Below, in pieces: positions 26,340-35,578 of a stretch of 64,000 nt of DNA. A program made the position numbers and the translations under genes. The stretch lies in assembly GCA_020247055.1 (NCBI GenBank), contig JADCJL010000108.1, forward strand, positions 1 to 64,000. Reading direction: 5' to 3'. A model generated the notes under the pieces. The model was not told where the DNA came from. It saw only the letters and a program-made list of their open reading frames with translations, and did not search any database. How positions within the stretch are numbered: position 1 is the first letter of the stretch; each line of letters starts with the position of its first letter. The stretch comes from Acidobacteriaceae bacterium (GTDB lineage: Bacteria > Acidobacteriota > Terriglobia > Bryobacterales > Bryobacteraceae).

Positions 26340-26667
26340 TCCAACGCCCCGCCATCACCGCCCCACCCACCACCAAACCCAGCAACCCAGGCATCGCCAG
26401 AGTCATCGCCCCCCAAAATAACGTCTCCACCGCATATTGGCCCCAGCCGCACGCCGTGGCCTCCCCCAGCCATCCCCCGCACCGCCCCTCGTATTGCCAC
26501 ACCCACCCCAGCACCAGCAGCCCATACCCCGCCAACCCTGGCCCCAGCAGCGCCAACGCACCCCGCCCCCAACCCCGTCCGCCCCACCGCCAGGCCAACA
26601 CCCCGGGCAGCACCGCCACCAACTTCATCACCACCAACGTCAAGACCAACAAGCCGTACTCCCTCAT
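26323..26667 (-). CDS. Small integral membrane protein, unknown
   Basis: 114 residues from ATG 26667 (MREYGLLVLTLVVMKLVAVL). An ATG seven codons earlier is possible. Four hydrophobic segments: about 4-27, 35-52, 70-90 and 92-108, with charged loops. No family recognised. It is convergent with the subtilase and overlaps its last 17 bases. A second frame, shifted by one, runs in parallel as a Gly/Val-rich shadow. Gene status is supported by the clean alternation of hydrophobic and charged segments, not by homology. Confidence 0.5.
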   Translation of the reverse strand: MREYGLLVLTLVVMKLVAVLPGVLAWRWGGRGWGRGALALLGPGLAGYGLLVLGWVWQYEGRCGGWLGEATACGWGQYAVETLFWGAMTLAMPGLLGLVVGGAVMAGRWISWRG

Positions 26668-26689
26668 CCCGCCCCACCTACCGCCCATC

Positions 26690-26870
26690 CACCCACGCCA
26701 ACGACGGCCACACCAACTTCGATGAGACGACCGACATCTTCCATGGCTGCAGCATCATCAACCGCATGACCACCCAGAAGCTCCGCAGCGCCCCCCGCTA
26801 CGGCGCCGCCAGCGACTACCAGTCGCCCAGGCAGATCCGGCTCGGCTTTCACCACTCCCGCACCAAACCC
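26690..26870 (+). pseudogene. Possible remnant of an Oar-like receptor C-terminus
   Basis: The plus frame reads THANDGHTNFDETTDIFHGC, INRMTTQKLRSAPRYGA and SPRQIRLGFHHSRTK. TonB/Oar-type proteins in this group usually end with an asparagine-rich turn, FGxITSA, then PRxIQFGLRFxF. The resemblance is clear at the end (PRQIRLGFHHS) but the terminal aromatic residue and stop are degraded. No upstream part is present. Low-confidence relic. Confidence 0.35.
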
Positions 26871-26901
26871 GCGGCCTCCCGTCCACCGGACCGGAGGCCG
26901 C
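26871..26901 (-). terminator. Strong hairpin downstream of the TonB receptor gene
   Basis: GCGGCCTCC pairs perfectly with GGAGGCCGC, with an inner GTCC/GGAC stem after a single mismatch, giving about 13 paired positions. It lies 28 bases after the receptor stop on the minus strand. The trailing T-tract is poor (GGGTTTGG), so this is a hairpin-type rather than classical intrinsic terminator. Confidence 0.5.
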
Positions 26902-26928
26902 GCTGTTTCCCCTCCACCCCCGCCCCGC

Positions 26929-29900
26929 CTAGAACCCTACCCGCAAACCAAACCGGAACACCCGCTCGTCTATCCCCTCCCGGCCCGTTCCCCGCACCCC
27001 GGTAATCTCCATAAACCGCGTATTCGACACATCGGAAACCGGAGCCGCGAAGTGCGGCGTATTGGTCGCATTGAACGCCTCGGCCCGGAACTGCAGATTC
27101 ACCCGCTCTGTCACCCGGAAGCTCCGGAAAACACTCGCATCCAGGTTAATCACCCCCGGACTCTGCAAAATGTTCCAGCCCGCCGTCCCAAACCGCGGCT
27201 CCCGCACCTGCCCAAACGCTGTCGGGTCAAACCACCGCTGCCCCGGACCCGCCCCGCCAATCTTGGTCACCGTCGTCTTCAGCAGATCCGCCCGCTGCCC
27301 GTTCCCCGGAGCGTTCAGGTCCGTCCCCGGCGCCGTCACCGAAAACGGCGGACCCGAGTAGGCCGACAACAACCCGTTGATCTGCCAGCCCCCCAAGAGC
27401 ATACTCCCGAACCCACTCGTCAGGAACCGTTTCCCCTTCCCGAACGGCAGCTCGTAAATCCCCGTGAACTGGAAGTTATGCGGCGCGTTCAAGTCGCTCA
27501 CCGCCCGATTCAATTGGAAAAACTCCGGCAGATGAATCCGCGGCCCCCCATCGGAGTTCACGTTGCCCGCCGTCCCCATGTTCTTCGAAAACGTGTAGGC
27601 AAACAATGTCTGCAGACCATTCGAGAAGCGCCGCTCCAGCTTCGTCTGCAGCGAGTCGTAGGTATAGGTCCCCAATCCCGTCACCTGAATCGTATTGGCA
27701 AAACGCCCGAACTGCCGCGCCAGCGGCCGCCCGTTGTTGCCCCCATTCACCGGCCCCGCGTTCCGATTCAAATTGCCTAACTGATTCACCGCCCGCGTCG
27801 CCACATACGCCGCCTCGGCCACCCATCCCCCGCCTACCCGCTTCTGGATCGCCACATTCCAACTCTGGATGTAGCCCCGCGTCCACTGATTTGGAATCAC
27901 CGTATTGGCCTCCACAAACGGACCAATATCAATCACCCCGTTCCCCAGACTCGGCGCCACAATCGCCGGAATCCCCGCATCAAACTGGCTCGCCGGCGTC
28001 CACGCATCCGCCGCCGTCTGGTTGAACGGAATCAGCAGCGGGTGATTCGTGCGGAACGGACGACCCAGATTGTACGGGTCGTTCGTAATCCCATAACCCG
28101 CCCGGATCACCGTGTCATCGTTCAGCCGGTACGCCAGACCCGCCCGCGGCGCCAACCGCCGCTTGCTCTCGTTCACCCCACAGTTGCGCGGCACAATTCC
28201 CACCCCGCAAACCAGCATCTTGTTCGCCCCAAAATCATACTGCTCCAATCCCCGGTCCGCCCGCGTTGGAAACGGGAAATACTCCCAGCGAACCCCAAAG
28301 TTAAAAGTGAGCTTGTTCGTCACCTGCCACTGATCCCGCAGATAGGCCGAATACAGATTCGTCCGCGTCGTAAACGCATCCGGCACCATCAACAGCCGGC
28401 CCAGCGAGTTCGTCAGGCCCAGCATAAAAGACGCCCAGGAGTTGTACTCCGACGTGTTCGGCGCCAGCGGACCTCCCGGCGTCGCGCGGAAACTCGTCTG
28501 CCCGCCCCCAAAGCTGAAACCGCCCGCCGCGCCCCACGGCGCCCCCACAAACTCCGGCTGGGTCTGGTTCAGCTGCTGCTGATAAAAATCGGTGCCAAAC
28601 CGGATCTGGTGCCGCCCCCGCGTCAGGTTCGCGTTGGCCACGTACTGAAACTGCGGATCCCGGTTGAGATACGGCATAAAGTTATTCGGATGCCCGAAGT
28701 TGGAAAACCCACCCACCTGAAACTGCGGCAGTCCGCCTTCAAAAAACCGCGGACCGTTCGTCCCCGGCAGCTTCAGCACATCCAAACCCACCTTTTCTTC
28801 AAGGCGCGGCTGCCGCGAGTCCCCCTGCATCCGCGTCCAGCCGAAGTAGGCGTCAATGATGAAGGACGGCTGCACCACATACGTGGCCGCCAGCGTCGTC
28901 GAGTATGAGTTCCCCGTCGCCCGGCCCACCTGTCCGCCCGCCACTGGATCCCCGCCCAACTGCTCCCCCAGCCGCCCCGGATTCGTCACCCGGTAGTCCA
29001 AAAACGAAATCCGCCCGTACATCGTGAACTTCTGGCTCGCGTTCCAGTTCACCTTCGTGTCCAGCGTATCCCGGTCAAACGCATAGCCGTTGCCCGCAAA
29101 GAAATTGTTCACTGTCCCGGGCGCCGTCGGGTTCGGAAACAGCGAGGCCAGACGTACCGCCGCCGCGCTGAACCGCGCCGCCGGAATCCGCTGATCCGCA
29201 AACGGCTGCCGGCCAAAGTTGTTCCGGTCGCCCGTCAGCGGATCAAAAATCGGCCGCCCCGCCGGCGCTCCCGACAGATCCCCGTTCCGCATCGCTGCCG
29301 TCGGAATCGAAATCAGCGACGACGCATACTGACGGTCCCGCGAACCCTCAAAACTCGCAAAGTAGAACAGCTTGTTTTTGATCACCGGACCACCCACCGT
29401 ACCGCCAAACTGGTTGTACACAAGCTTCGGCATCCGCTGCCCCACCGGAAGGAAAAACGGCTTCGCCTTCGTCGCGTTCGAGTTGTGATACTCAAACCCC
29501 GATCCGTGCAGAGCATTCGTCCCCGACTTGATCTGTACGTTGATCGCCGCCCCGCCCGCCAAACCCTGCTCGGCGTCAAACGAGTTCGTCACCACGTTCA
29601 CCGTCTCAATCGACTCGAGCGCTGGCACATAGGCCACAATGTGCGGCAGCCACACATTCGTCGACGAAGCCCCGTCTATCCGCGTGTTGTTCGAACTCGA
29701 ACTCGTCCCGTTCACGTTGAACTGCAGCGCCCGCGACGGATTGGCCGGAACCGAGTGCGCGTTGCGCGGCGGCGAAAACCCGGGAATCGTCACAAACAGA
29801 CCCTGATAGTTCCTTCCCGGCGGCACCGGTACATTCAGCAACTCCTTGCTCGTCACCTCCGCCCGGACCTCCGCGCGATCCGTCTGCAGTGTTGCGACGC

Positions 29901-30258
29901 TCGCCTCAATCGTCACCGACTCTCCCACCGCGCCCACCTGCAAGGTAGCGTCCGCCCGCGTCACACTGTTGATCGCCACCGCAATGCCCTGCGCCGTCTG
30001 CACCTTAAAGCCGCTCTTGGTCAGCGTAATCTCGTAACTGCCCGGCAGCAGCGTCGGAAAGTTGAAGACCCCGGCCTCATCCGTCACCGTCTCCCGGCTC
30101 TGCGCCGTCTCGGCGTTCTTCAGCACCACGCTCACGCCAGGCACCACCGCCCCGGAGCTATCCCGGACGTTACCCGTAATCGACCCATGGAGAATCTGAC
30201 TGTAACCACTTCCGGCCAATACGAAAAACGACAACGCAAGCAACAAAATTCGGCTCAT
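26929..30258 (-). CDS. TonB-dependent Oar-like outer-membrane receptor with N-terminal carboxypeptidase-regulatory domain
   Basis: 1109 residues. Signal peptide (ILLLALSFFVLAGSGYSQ), then a CarboxypepD_reg domain (GSITGNVRDSSGAVVPGVSV ... LLPGSYEITLTKSGFK, about 24-105), a plug-like region with NVVTNSFDAEQGLAGGAAIN, and a large beta-barrel rich in aromatic strands, ending RVFRFGLRVGF with the terminal Phe needed for BAM insertion. This architecture is amplified in Solibacter-type Acidobacteriota. The ligand is unknown, possibly oligosaccharide or peptide. No partner SusD-like gene is adjacent. A hairpin lies just downstream. Confidence 0.92.
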   Translation of the reverse strand: MSRILLLALSFFVLAGSGYSQILHGSITGNVRDSSGAVVPGVSVVLKNAETAQSRETVTDEAGVFNFPTLLPGSYEITLTKSGFKVQTAQGIAVAINSVTRADATLQVGAVGESVTIEASVATLQTDRAEVRAEVTSKELLNVPVPPGRNYQGLFVTIPGFSPPRNAHSVPANPSRALQFNVNGTSSSSNNTRIDGASSTNVWLPHIVAYVPALESIETVNVVTNSFDAEQGLAGGAAINVQIKSGTNALHGSGFEYHNSNATKAKPFFLPVGQRMPKLVYNQFGGTVGGPVIKNKLFYFASFEGSRDRQYASSLISIPTAAMRNGDLSGAPAGRPIFDPLTGDRNNFGRQPFADQRIPAARFSAAAVRLASLFPNPTAPGTVNNFFAGNGYAFDRDTLDTKVNWNASQKFTMYGRISFLDYRVTNPGRLGEQLGGDPVAGGQVGRATGNSYSTTLAATYVVQPSFIIDAYFGWTRMQGDSRQPRLEEKVGLDVLKLPGTNGPRFFEGGLPQFQVGGFSNFGHPNNFMPYLNRDPQFQYVANANLTRGRHQIRFGTDFYQQQLNQTQPEFVGAPWGAAGGFSFGGGQTSFRATPGGPLAPNTSEYNSWASFMLGLTNSLGRLLMVPDAFTTRTNLYSAYLRDQWQVTNKLTFNFGVRWEYFPFPTRADRGLEQYDFGANKMLVCGVGIVPRNCGVNESKRRLAPRAGLAYRLNDDTVIRAGYGITNDPYNLGRPFRTNHPLLIPFNQTAADAWTPASQFDAGIPAIVAPSLGNGVIDIGPFVEANTVIPNQWTRGYIQSWNVAIQKRVGGGWVAEAAYVATRAVNQLGNLNRNAGPVNGGNNGRPLARQFGRFANTIQVTGLGTYTYDSLQTKLERRFSNGLQTLFAYTFSKNMGTAGNVNSDGGPRIHLPEFFQLNRAVSDLNAPHNFQFTGIYELPFGKGKRFLTSGFGSMLLGGWQINGLLSAYSGPPFSVTAPGTDLNAPGNGQRADLLKTTVTKIGGAGPGQRWFDPTAFGQVREPRFGTAGWNILQSPGVINLDASVFRSFRVTERVNLQFRAEAFNATNTPHFAAPVSDVSNTRFMEITGVRGTGREGIDERVFRFGLRVGF

Positions 30259-30351
30259 AGAGAAGTCAACCCCGTTTAATAAAACTAGATTGCTAAAGTC
30301 TATGGCCTGCCCCGCTGCATTGCAACCCTCCCCGGAGCAGTAAGCCCCCCG

Positions 30352-31194
30352 CTACCGCGCCCGGTTCAAAATCTCCCCGTACAACTCCGGCCGCCTCCGC
30401 TCGAGCAACTCCCGCCGCACCTTCCCGGGATTCACCCGCCCCAACACCACCTGGTCCCGCTCCCCCTCATTAGCCGCCACCACCTTCCCGTCCGGGCTAA
30501 TAATCAAACACCGCCGCGGATGCACAAACGCCAGCCACACCCCGTTCTCGTAGGCCCGCACCCGCATCATCATATCGTTCATCTCCCCATAGGAGCCCCA
30601 AGCCGGCACCAGCAGAAACTGTGCCCCCTTCAAAGCCAGAATGCGCGCCGGCTCCGTCATCTGCCGGTCGTAGCAGATCAGCGTCCCCCACCGCCCGAAC
30701 CGCGTCGTCACCACCGGAAAGCTCTTGCCTTTCGTATTGAACGGTTCGTCGTCCGCCGTATGGCTCTTGGCGTAATGCGCCGCCAGCTCCCCCTCGGGCG
30801 AAAACACAGCGACCGAGTTAAACATCTCCTCCCCCCGTCGCTCGGCGAAGCCGATCGAGAGATAGATCCGCAACTCCCGTGCCAGACCCGCCACGCGCCC
30901 GAGCAGCGGACCGTCAATCCGTTCCCCAACCGCCACATACCGCTCCCGCGTCAACCCCGGCGTCCGCTTCTCGTTGCCCACATAGCCCTCGAGAAACCCC
31001 TCGGGCGAAATCACCACCTGCGCCCCCCGTCCCGCGGCCTCCCGCGCGTACCGCTCCAGTTTCCGGTAATTCGCTTCTTTATCCCAAGGCTCCGGCATCA
31101 CACTCAGGCCGGCCACGACAAACGACCCATCCACCGGCGGCGCCGCCACCACCGTCCCGGCCACGAAAACAGACAGAAACCATCGAAACACCAT
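30352..31194 (-). CDS. Secreted carbon-nitrogen (nitrilase-superfamily) hydrolase
   Basis: 280 residues with a signal peptide (FLSVFVAGTVVAAPP). The catalytic triad Glu-Lys-Cys is visible: Glu in VVISPEGFLEGY, Lys in LAAHYAKSHTADDEPF and Cys in GTLICYDRQMTEPARI. The domain is the alpha-beta-beta-alpha nitrilase fold at normal length. Most family members are cytoplasmic amidases or carbamoylases, so a secreted form is less common. It lies 93 bases upstream of the TonB receptor start, in the same orientation. An amide-cleaving scavenging role is inferred. Confidence 0.88.
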   Translation of the reverse strand: MVFRWFLSVFVAGTVVAAPPVDGSFVVAGLSVMPEPWDKEANYRKLERYAREAAGRGAQVVISPEGFLEGYVGNEKRTPGLTRERYVAVGERIDGPLLGRVAGLARELRIYLSIGFAERRGEEMFNSVAVFSPEGELAAHYAKSHTADDEPFNTKGKSFPVVTTRFGRWGTLICYDRQMTEPARILALKGAQFLLVPAWGSYGEMNDMMMRVRAYENGVWLAFVHPRRCLIISPDGKVVAANEGERDQVVLGRVNPGKVRRELLERRRPELYGEILNRAR

Positions 31195-31346
31195 CGGATT
31201 TGTGCCCTGAGCATATCAGATTCAATCCCGGCCCACCCCGGCCCCCAACCTAAGCTATAACCTCGCATCATCTGTACCGGCCCGCACCCCTCCGTCGAAC
31301 TGAACAGCATCGCCTCCGTCTTTCCATGCTTCTAGGACCCCAGACC

Positions 31347-31560
31347 ATGTCGCCTCAATTCCCGGCCCGTCGTCGTCACGCTCTTCCTACTCTCCTCCGT
31401 CGTCCCGCTCCTCGCCCCAACCGGGAAGTTCGCCCCGGACCTCGCCGACCTCTCCCCCAACGGGTCCATCGACGTCATCATCCAACTTGAGGACACTCCC
31501 GCCCCGCGTCCCGGCGCGCCCCGCCCACCCGCTCCCTCCCCCAAACGGCATTCACGGATG
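31347..31560 (+). pseudogene. N-terminal fragment of a secreted subtilase-like protein
   Basis: ATG at 31347 starts a frame that shifts by one base into RPVVVTLFLLSSVVPLLAPT (signal peptide) and KFAPDLADLSPNGSIDVIIQ LEDTP, the start of an I9-type propeptide as found in secreted S8 proteases of this group. The homology stops near 31560 and no catalytic domain follows. A decayed paralogue of the protease at 23277 is the best explanation. Confidence 0.45.
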
Positions 31561-31646
31561 ATCAAAATATTCCTTATCCCCCTTCTTCCCAATCTTTTAA
31601 GACCGCTTTCCATCACCTCCCCACCCCCGAAAATTTGGTCCCCTCG

Positions 31647-31710
31647 TGCTATAGTCCAGATAGACAAGAACACCAACGCCCTGACCGGCTTGACCCGTCA
31701 GGGCGTTTTT
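31647..31710 (+). ncRNA. Candidate ~50-nt small RNA: extended -10 promoter plus terminator
   Basis: TGCTATAGT (31647-31655) is an extended -10 (TGnTATAnT). About 20 bases later a perfect 11-bp stem AACGCCCTGAC/GTCAGGGCGTT with an 11-base loop is followed by TTT. A transcript starting near 31662 would be about 50 nt. No open frame fits. It may also be only a relic terminator of a lost gene. Confidence 0.4.
31675..31710 (+). terminator. Intrinsic terminator, perfect 11-bp stem
   Basis: AACGCCCTGAC (31675-31685) pairs with GTCAGGGCGTT (31697-31707) without mismatch, loop 31686-31696. T residues continue to 31710. It is the only textbook Rho-independent terminator on the plus strand in this stretch, yet no intact plus-strand gene precedes it. 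Confidence 0.8.
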
Positions 31711-31793
31711 CTGTTCCTTGGGGAACTTTCTCCTGAAGGACCGAAGGATCATCGAAAAAAGCAAATTCGACCGACGGCCATGCCCATGGCGCC

Positions 31794-31985
31794 GGGGTAG
31801 CCCTTCTCTCGGGTGAGGACCCAGCGGTCTACGCCGAGATGACCGCCGAGTACCAGCGCAGCATCGGCACACCAGCGGAAATCATGACCCCGGCCCAGGT
31901 GGCCATCCACCAGAAACCCCATAACCTATTGAAAAGAATAGCGGAACCACCAAACAGCCCAACGACCAAAGCCAACTCCCGGCGG
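31794..31985 (+). pseudogene. Fragment of a conserved acidobacterial protein of unknown function
   Basis: An open frame without start reads VALLSGEDPAVYAEMTAEYQ, RSIGTPAEIMTPAQVAIHQK and NLLKRIAEPPNSPTTKANS. This resembles part of a protein type repeated in Solibacter-like genomes (glycine-leucine-LxxEDPxxYxxxxxxY, then a TPxE helix). The usual N-terminal and C-terminal parts are missing. No function is known. The following 370 bases hold no gene, only diverged repeats. Confidence 0.35.
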
Positions 31986-32296
31986 CATCCCCGGCCCCGT
32001 CGAGCCAGGCCCCCCTCGTCCCACACTGCCTCGCTTCGTCCGGTCCGCCAAGCCCACGACCGTCGCCGCTAGCGCCACGTCGCCCTACCGCGCGAAGTTG
32101 AAACTCACCTAAGGGATGAACAGAACGCCCAACCAAGATTTTTCACCCGGCCAAACCTGTAAACTATTATAAATCAACGGGATACGGCCAACGGCCCGAC
32201 GACCGAAGCCAACTCCCAACCCCAACCCGTCATCAAGGCCCCTTCCCAACAACCCCACAGATACGACCCGCGCCAAAACCACCGAAGCCAACTCCC
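31962..32296 (+). repeat. Three diverged copies of ACCGAAGCCAACTCCC
   Basis: ACGACCAAAGCCAACTCCC at 31962-31980, ACGACCGAAGCCAACTCCC at 32199-32217, and ACCACCGAAGCCAACTCCC at 32278-32296. The first copy lies in the protein fragment above, so the later two are probably further decayed copies of the same coding segment. Otherwise I see no gene between 31985 and 32361. Confidence 0.55.
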
Positions 32297-32361
32297 GCCC
32301 CACGGCGCCCCTCCCGGACGACTCCCCCCACCAGGACTACACTGAAAGGAGAGGTACCCCC

Positions 32362-35148
32362 ATGGCCAACTCCACCATCGATATCGAAGACGCCTTCCGC
32401 GGACGCCCCCGCCAAACCAGCTGGGGCAAGGGCACCGTCCTCGCCATCCTCCTGGCCACCCTCCTCAGCGCCACCGCCATCTGCCGCACCATCATCGACT
32501 ACCAGTGGTGGACCGAAGTCGGCCAGTCCGAAGCCTGGTGGGCCCAGTTCTACTACCAGTCCGGGCCCCAACTCGTCGCCGGACTCCTTGCGTTCCTCAT
32601 CCTCTGGGTCGCCAACGCCCGTGCCATGAAAACCGCTGGCGCCTCCCTCCGCCGCCACCCCGTCTACGCCAAACTCGCCACCCTCGCCGCCCTCGTCCTC
32701 GGCTGGCTCCTCTCCGCCGTCGCCTTCTCCAGCTGGGACGCCGCCCGCTACTTCGCCAGCCGCCAAGCCGCCGCCCCCGCCGGCCCACCCGACCCCTTCT
32801 TCGGGCAACCCCTCTCCTTCTACTTCTTCGCCCTTCCCTTCCTCGAATCCCTCGCCACCTTCGCCGTCGCCACCCTCGCCGCCGCCACCCTCGTCCACTT
32901 TGCCGTCAGCCAGGCCTGGTCCGCCCGCTCTCTGTTCCGCTCCGTCGCCCCCGGCCAGTTTGAACTCGACTGGCAAAACTTCGCCGGCGTCACCACCGGC
33001 ACCCGCGCCCTCGCCGCCCTCACCCTCACCGCCCTTGCCGCCCACCTCTTTCTCAACCGCTACGACCTCACTTTTGAAGACCACGCCTTCATGACCGGCG
33101 TCGACTACATCGCCGCCAACGTCCGCATCCCCCTCAACTGGGTCCTCGTCGGCGCCACCCTCGCCGCCGCCGCCCTCGTCGCCATCGGGCGCGGCAAAGC
33201 CGCCCTCGCCGCCCTCCTCGTCCTCCCCCTCCAAAGCATCGTCCCCGGCCTCGTCAACTCCGTCTACGTCAAGCCCAACGAACTCACCCTCCAACGCCCC
33301 TTCATCCAGCACCACATGGATGCCACCCGCCGAGCCTACCAACTCCAGGGCTCCGCCCAACCCAAACTCTTCCGCGCCAATCTCGATACCGCCCTCGACG
33401 CCAATAAACACCGCGACCTCCTCAACAACGTCCGTCTCTGGGACTGGCAAGCCTTCCACGACACCGTCAGCCAGATCCAGCCCCTCCGCCCCTACAGCTA
33501 CGTCGATACCGACGTCGACCGCTACCGCATCAACGGCAAACTCCAGCAGGTCATGCTCACACCCCGCGAACTCGACATCCAACAGCTCGGCGAGGCCCGC
33601 AACCGCTGGCCCAACCGCCACGTCGTCTACACCCATGGCTACGGCATCGTCGCTGCCGACGCCAACAAAATCACCACCGACGGACTCCCCAACCTTTTCA
33701 TCCAGGACGCCCCACCCAAAGTCACCGTCCCCGGCATGAAGCTCGCTCGCCCCGAAATCTACTTCGGCGAAGTCGCCCATGAACCCGTCTTCGTCCGCAC
33801 CGCCCAGCCCGAGTTCAACTACCCCTCCGGCTCCGACAACGTCCACAACCACTACGACGGCCCCGGCGGCTTCCCCATCGGCTCCCTCCCCATGCGCCTC
33901 GTCGCCGCCATCGCCTACGCCGACCCCAACATCGTCCTCACCGGCTCCCTCCAACCCGATAGCCGCATGATGATCCATCGCCGCATCAGCGCCCGTCTCG
34001 AAACTCTCGCCGGCTTCCTCACCTGGGACGAAGACCCCTATCTCGTCCTCACTAAAGAAGGACGCCTCGTCTGGATGGCCGATGGCTACACCACCTCCCG
34101 CTCCCATCCCTACTCCTTCGCCGTCCGCACCCGCGCCGCCGGACGCATCAACTACGTCCGCAACGCCGTCAAAGCCACCGTCGACGCCTACTCTGGCGAA
34201 ACCAACCTCTACGTCTTCGACGACCAGGACCCCATCATCCTCGCCTGGCGTCAACTCTACCCCAACCTCCTCAAACCCGCCGCCGCCATGCCCGCCGAAC
34301 TCCGCGAGCACGCCCGCTACCCCGAATGGCTCTTCCGCATCCAGGCCGAAGTCCACCTCACCTTCCACATGCAGGACGCCGAAGCCTTCTACAACAAAGT
34401 CGACGTCTGGGATATCGCCAACCGACAGGGCGCCGCTCCCTCCCGTGGCGCCTCCAGCGACGATTTCATCCCCGATTCCTCCCGCGGGAAGTCCCCCATG
34501 GCCCCCGTCTACGTCCTCGCCAACCTGCCCGGCGACGACTCCTCCGAACCCGAGTTCCTACTCATGCTCCCCTTTACCCCCCGCGGTAAAGACAACCTCA
34601 TCGGCATGATGATCGGCCGTGGCGATGGCACCCATCTCGGCGAACTCGCCTTCCTCGAACTACCCAAAGAGCAGCTCTACTACGGACCCATGCAAATCGA
34701 GTCCCGCATCAATCAGGACCAGAACATCTCCAAGGACCTCAACCTCTGGAACCAACAGGGCTCCCGCGTCCTCCGCGGCCAAATGACCGTCCTGCCCGTC
34801 GATAACAAGTTCCTCTTCGCCCAGCCCATCTACCTCCAGGCCAATCAGGCCCGCATGCCCCAACTGAAGAAAGTGGTCATCGCCGTCGGCAACCGCCTCA
34901 TCTACACCGATACCTACGAACAGGCCCTCGCCGAACTGAACGCCGCCACGCCCGCCCCCCCCACCGACTCCCGGCAGCCCGCCGCCCCCCCCGGCGCTCA
35001 GCCCGCCCCGAACGAGGCCAACGATCCGCGCACCCGGCTCCAGACGCTACGCCAGCGCATGGACCGCTACCGGCAACTCACCGCGCAAGGCAAATGGGCC
35101 GAAGCCGGCCGCGAACTCGAGGCCATCGAATCCGAACTCCGGAAGTAA
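32362..35148 (+). CDS. UPF0182 family membrane protein
   Basis: 928 residues. Seven hydrophobic helices occupy about residues 20-310, followed by a large extracytoplasmic domain (about 310-850) with family blocks NNVRLWDWQAFHDTVSQIQ, VYTHGYGIVAADANKITTDG, EIYFGEVAHEPVFV, WMADGYTTSRSHPYS and EFLLMLPFTPRGKDN, and a Pro/Ala linker leading to a short C-terminal coiled coil (RLQTLRQRMDRYRQLTAQGK). Length and order match the uncharacterised UPF0182 (COG1615) family. A good ribosome site (GGAGAGG) sits 7 bases before the ATG. Biochemical role unknown. Confidence 0.93.
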   Translation: MANSTIDIEDAFRGRPRQTSWGKGTVLAILLATLLSATAICRTIIDYQWWTEVGQSEAWWAQFYYQSGPQLVAGLLAFLILWVANARAMKTAGASLRRHPVYAKLATLAALVLGWLLSAVAFSSWDAARYFASRQAAAPAGPPDPFFGQPLSFYFFALPFLESLATFAVATLAAATLVHFAVSQAWSARSLFRSVAPGQFELDWQNFAGVTTGTRALAALTLTALAAHLFLNRYDLTFEDHAFMTGVDYIAANVRIPLNWVLVGATLAAAALVAIGRGKAALAALLVLPLQSIVPGLVNSVYVKPNELTLQRPFIQHHMDATRRAYQLQGSAQPKLFRANLDTALDANKHRDLLNNVRLWDWQAFHDTVSQIQPLRPYSYVDTDVDRYRINGKLQQVMLTPRELDIQQLGEARNRWPNRHVVYTHGYGIVAADANKITTDGLPNLFIQDAPPKVTVPGMKLARPEIYFGEVAHEPVFVRTAQPEFNYPSGSDNVHNHYDGPGGFPIGSLPMRLVAAIAYADPNIVLTGSLQPDSRMMIHRRISARLETLAGFLTWDEDPYLVLTKEGRLVWMADGYTTSRSHPYSFAVRTRAAGRINYVRNAVKATVDAYSGETNLYVFDDQDPIILAWRQLYPNLLKPAAAMPAELREHARYPEWLFRIQAEVHLTFHMQDAEAFYNKVDVWDIANRQGAAPSRGASSDDFIPDSSRGKSPMAPVYVLANLPGDDSSEPEFLLMLPFTPRGKDNLIGMMIGRGDGTHLGELAFLELPKEQLYYGPMQIESRINQDQNISKDLNLWNQQGSRVLRGQMTVLPVDNKFLFAQPIYLQANQARMPQLKKVVIAVGNRLIYTDTYEQALAELNAATPAPPTDSRQPAAPPGAQPAPNEANDPRTRLQTLRQRMDRYRQLTAQGKWAEAGRELEAIESELRK

Positions 35149-35578
35149 CACCCTTACCCGGCGCCGCCGGAACCAAAGAGGTCCGGGGATGATGCCGGCA
35201 TGGGCATCGAGCGACTGAGCGAGCGGCTCTCAGGATCAGATCGCCGGAGTGCTGATTGGTTGGGATTGGCCGTTGCTCTTCGGCTCGCTACCCAAGATCT
35301 GCTCCACGCAGGTGCTTCGGCGCTAACGAGCAGTGGACCACCTTTGCTCACTAAGCGTTGACCACCCCGAAAACAGCGTTTGCCACGTGGCAGGTGCCGG
35401 CGAAGACCGGTTGTCTGTCGGCGGCAGTCCGCGCGTAAACAATTCCGTGTGCGGTGGCATCTCGTCGTCATCCGCGCGGCAAAGCAGCGCGCTGCTGAGC
35501 AGATGCAGGGTGACTGCCGCCATCTCGAGCAGCGGCTCGGTGATCACGGCGCCGTGTCAACATTTGAGTGTAAATTCG
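35149..35578. other. Gene-free stretch with IS21-end-type repeats
   Basis: No intact gene. GTGGACCACC (35333-35342) and GTTGACCACC (35357-35366) are 24 bases apart, an arrangement like the paired repeats at 12240-12273 and like ends of IS21 elements. A minus-strand frame (35547-35323, EMAAVTLHLLSSALLCRADD) is open across the repeats but is not recognised. Confidence 0.4.

Noticed and set aside
32233..34368. 711-codon minus-strand frame opposite UPF0182
   Set aside because: Same shadow effect: monotonous Gly/Glu/Val translation antisense to a real gene.
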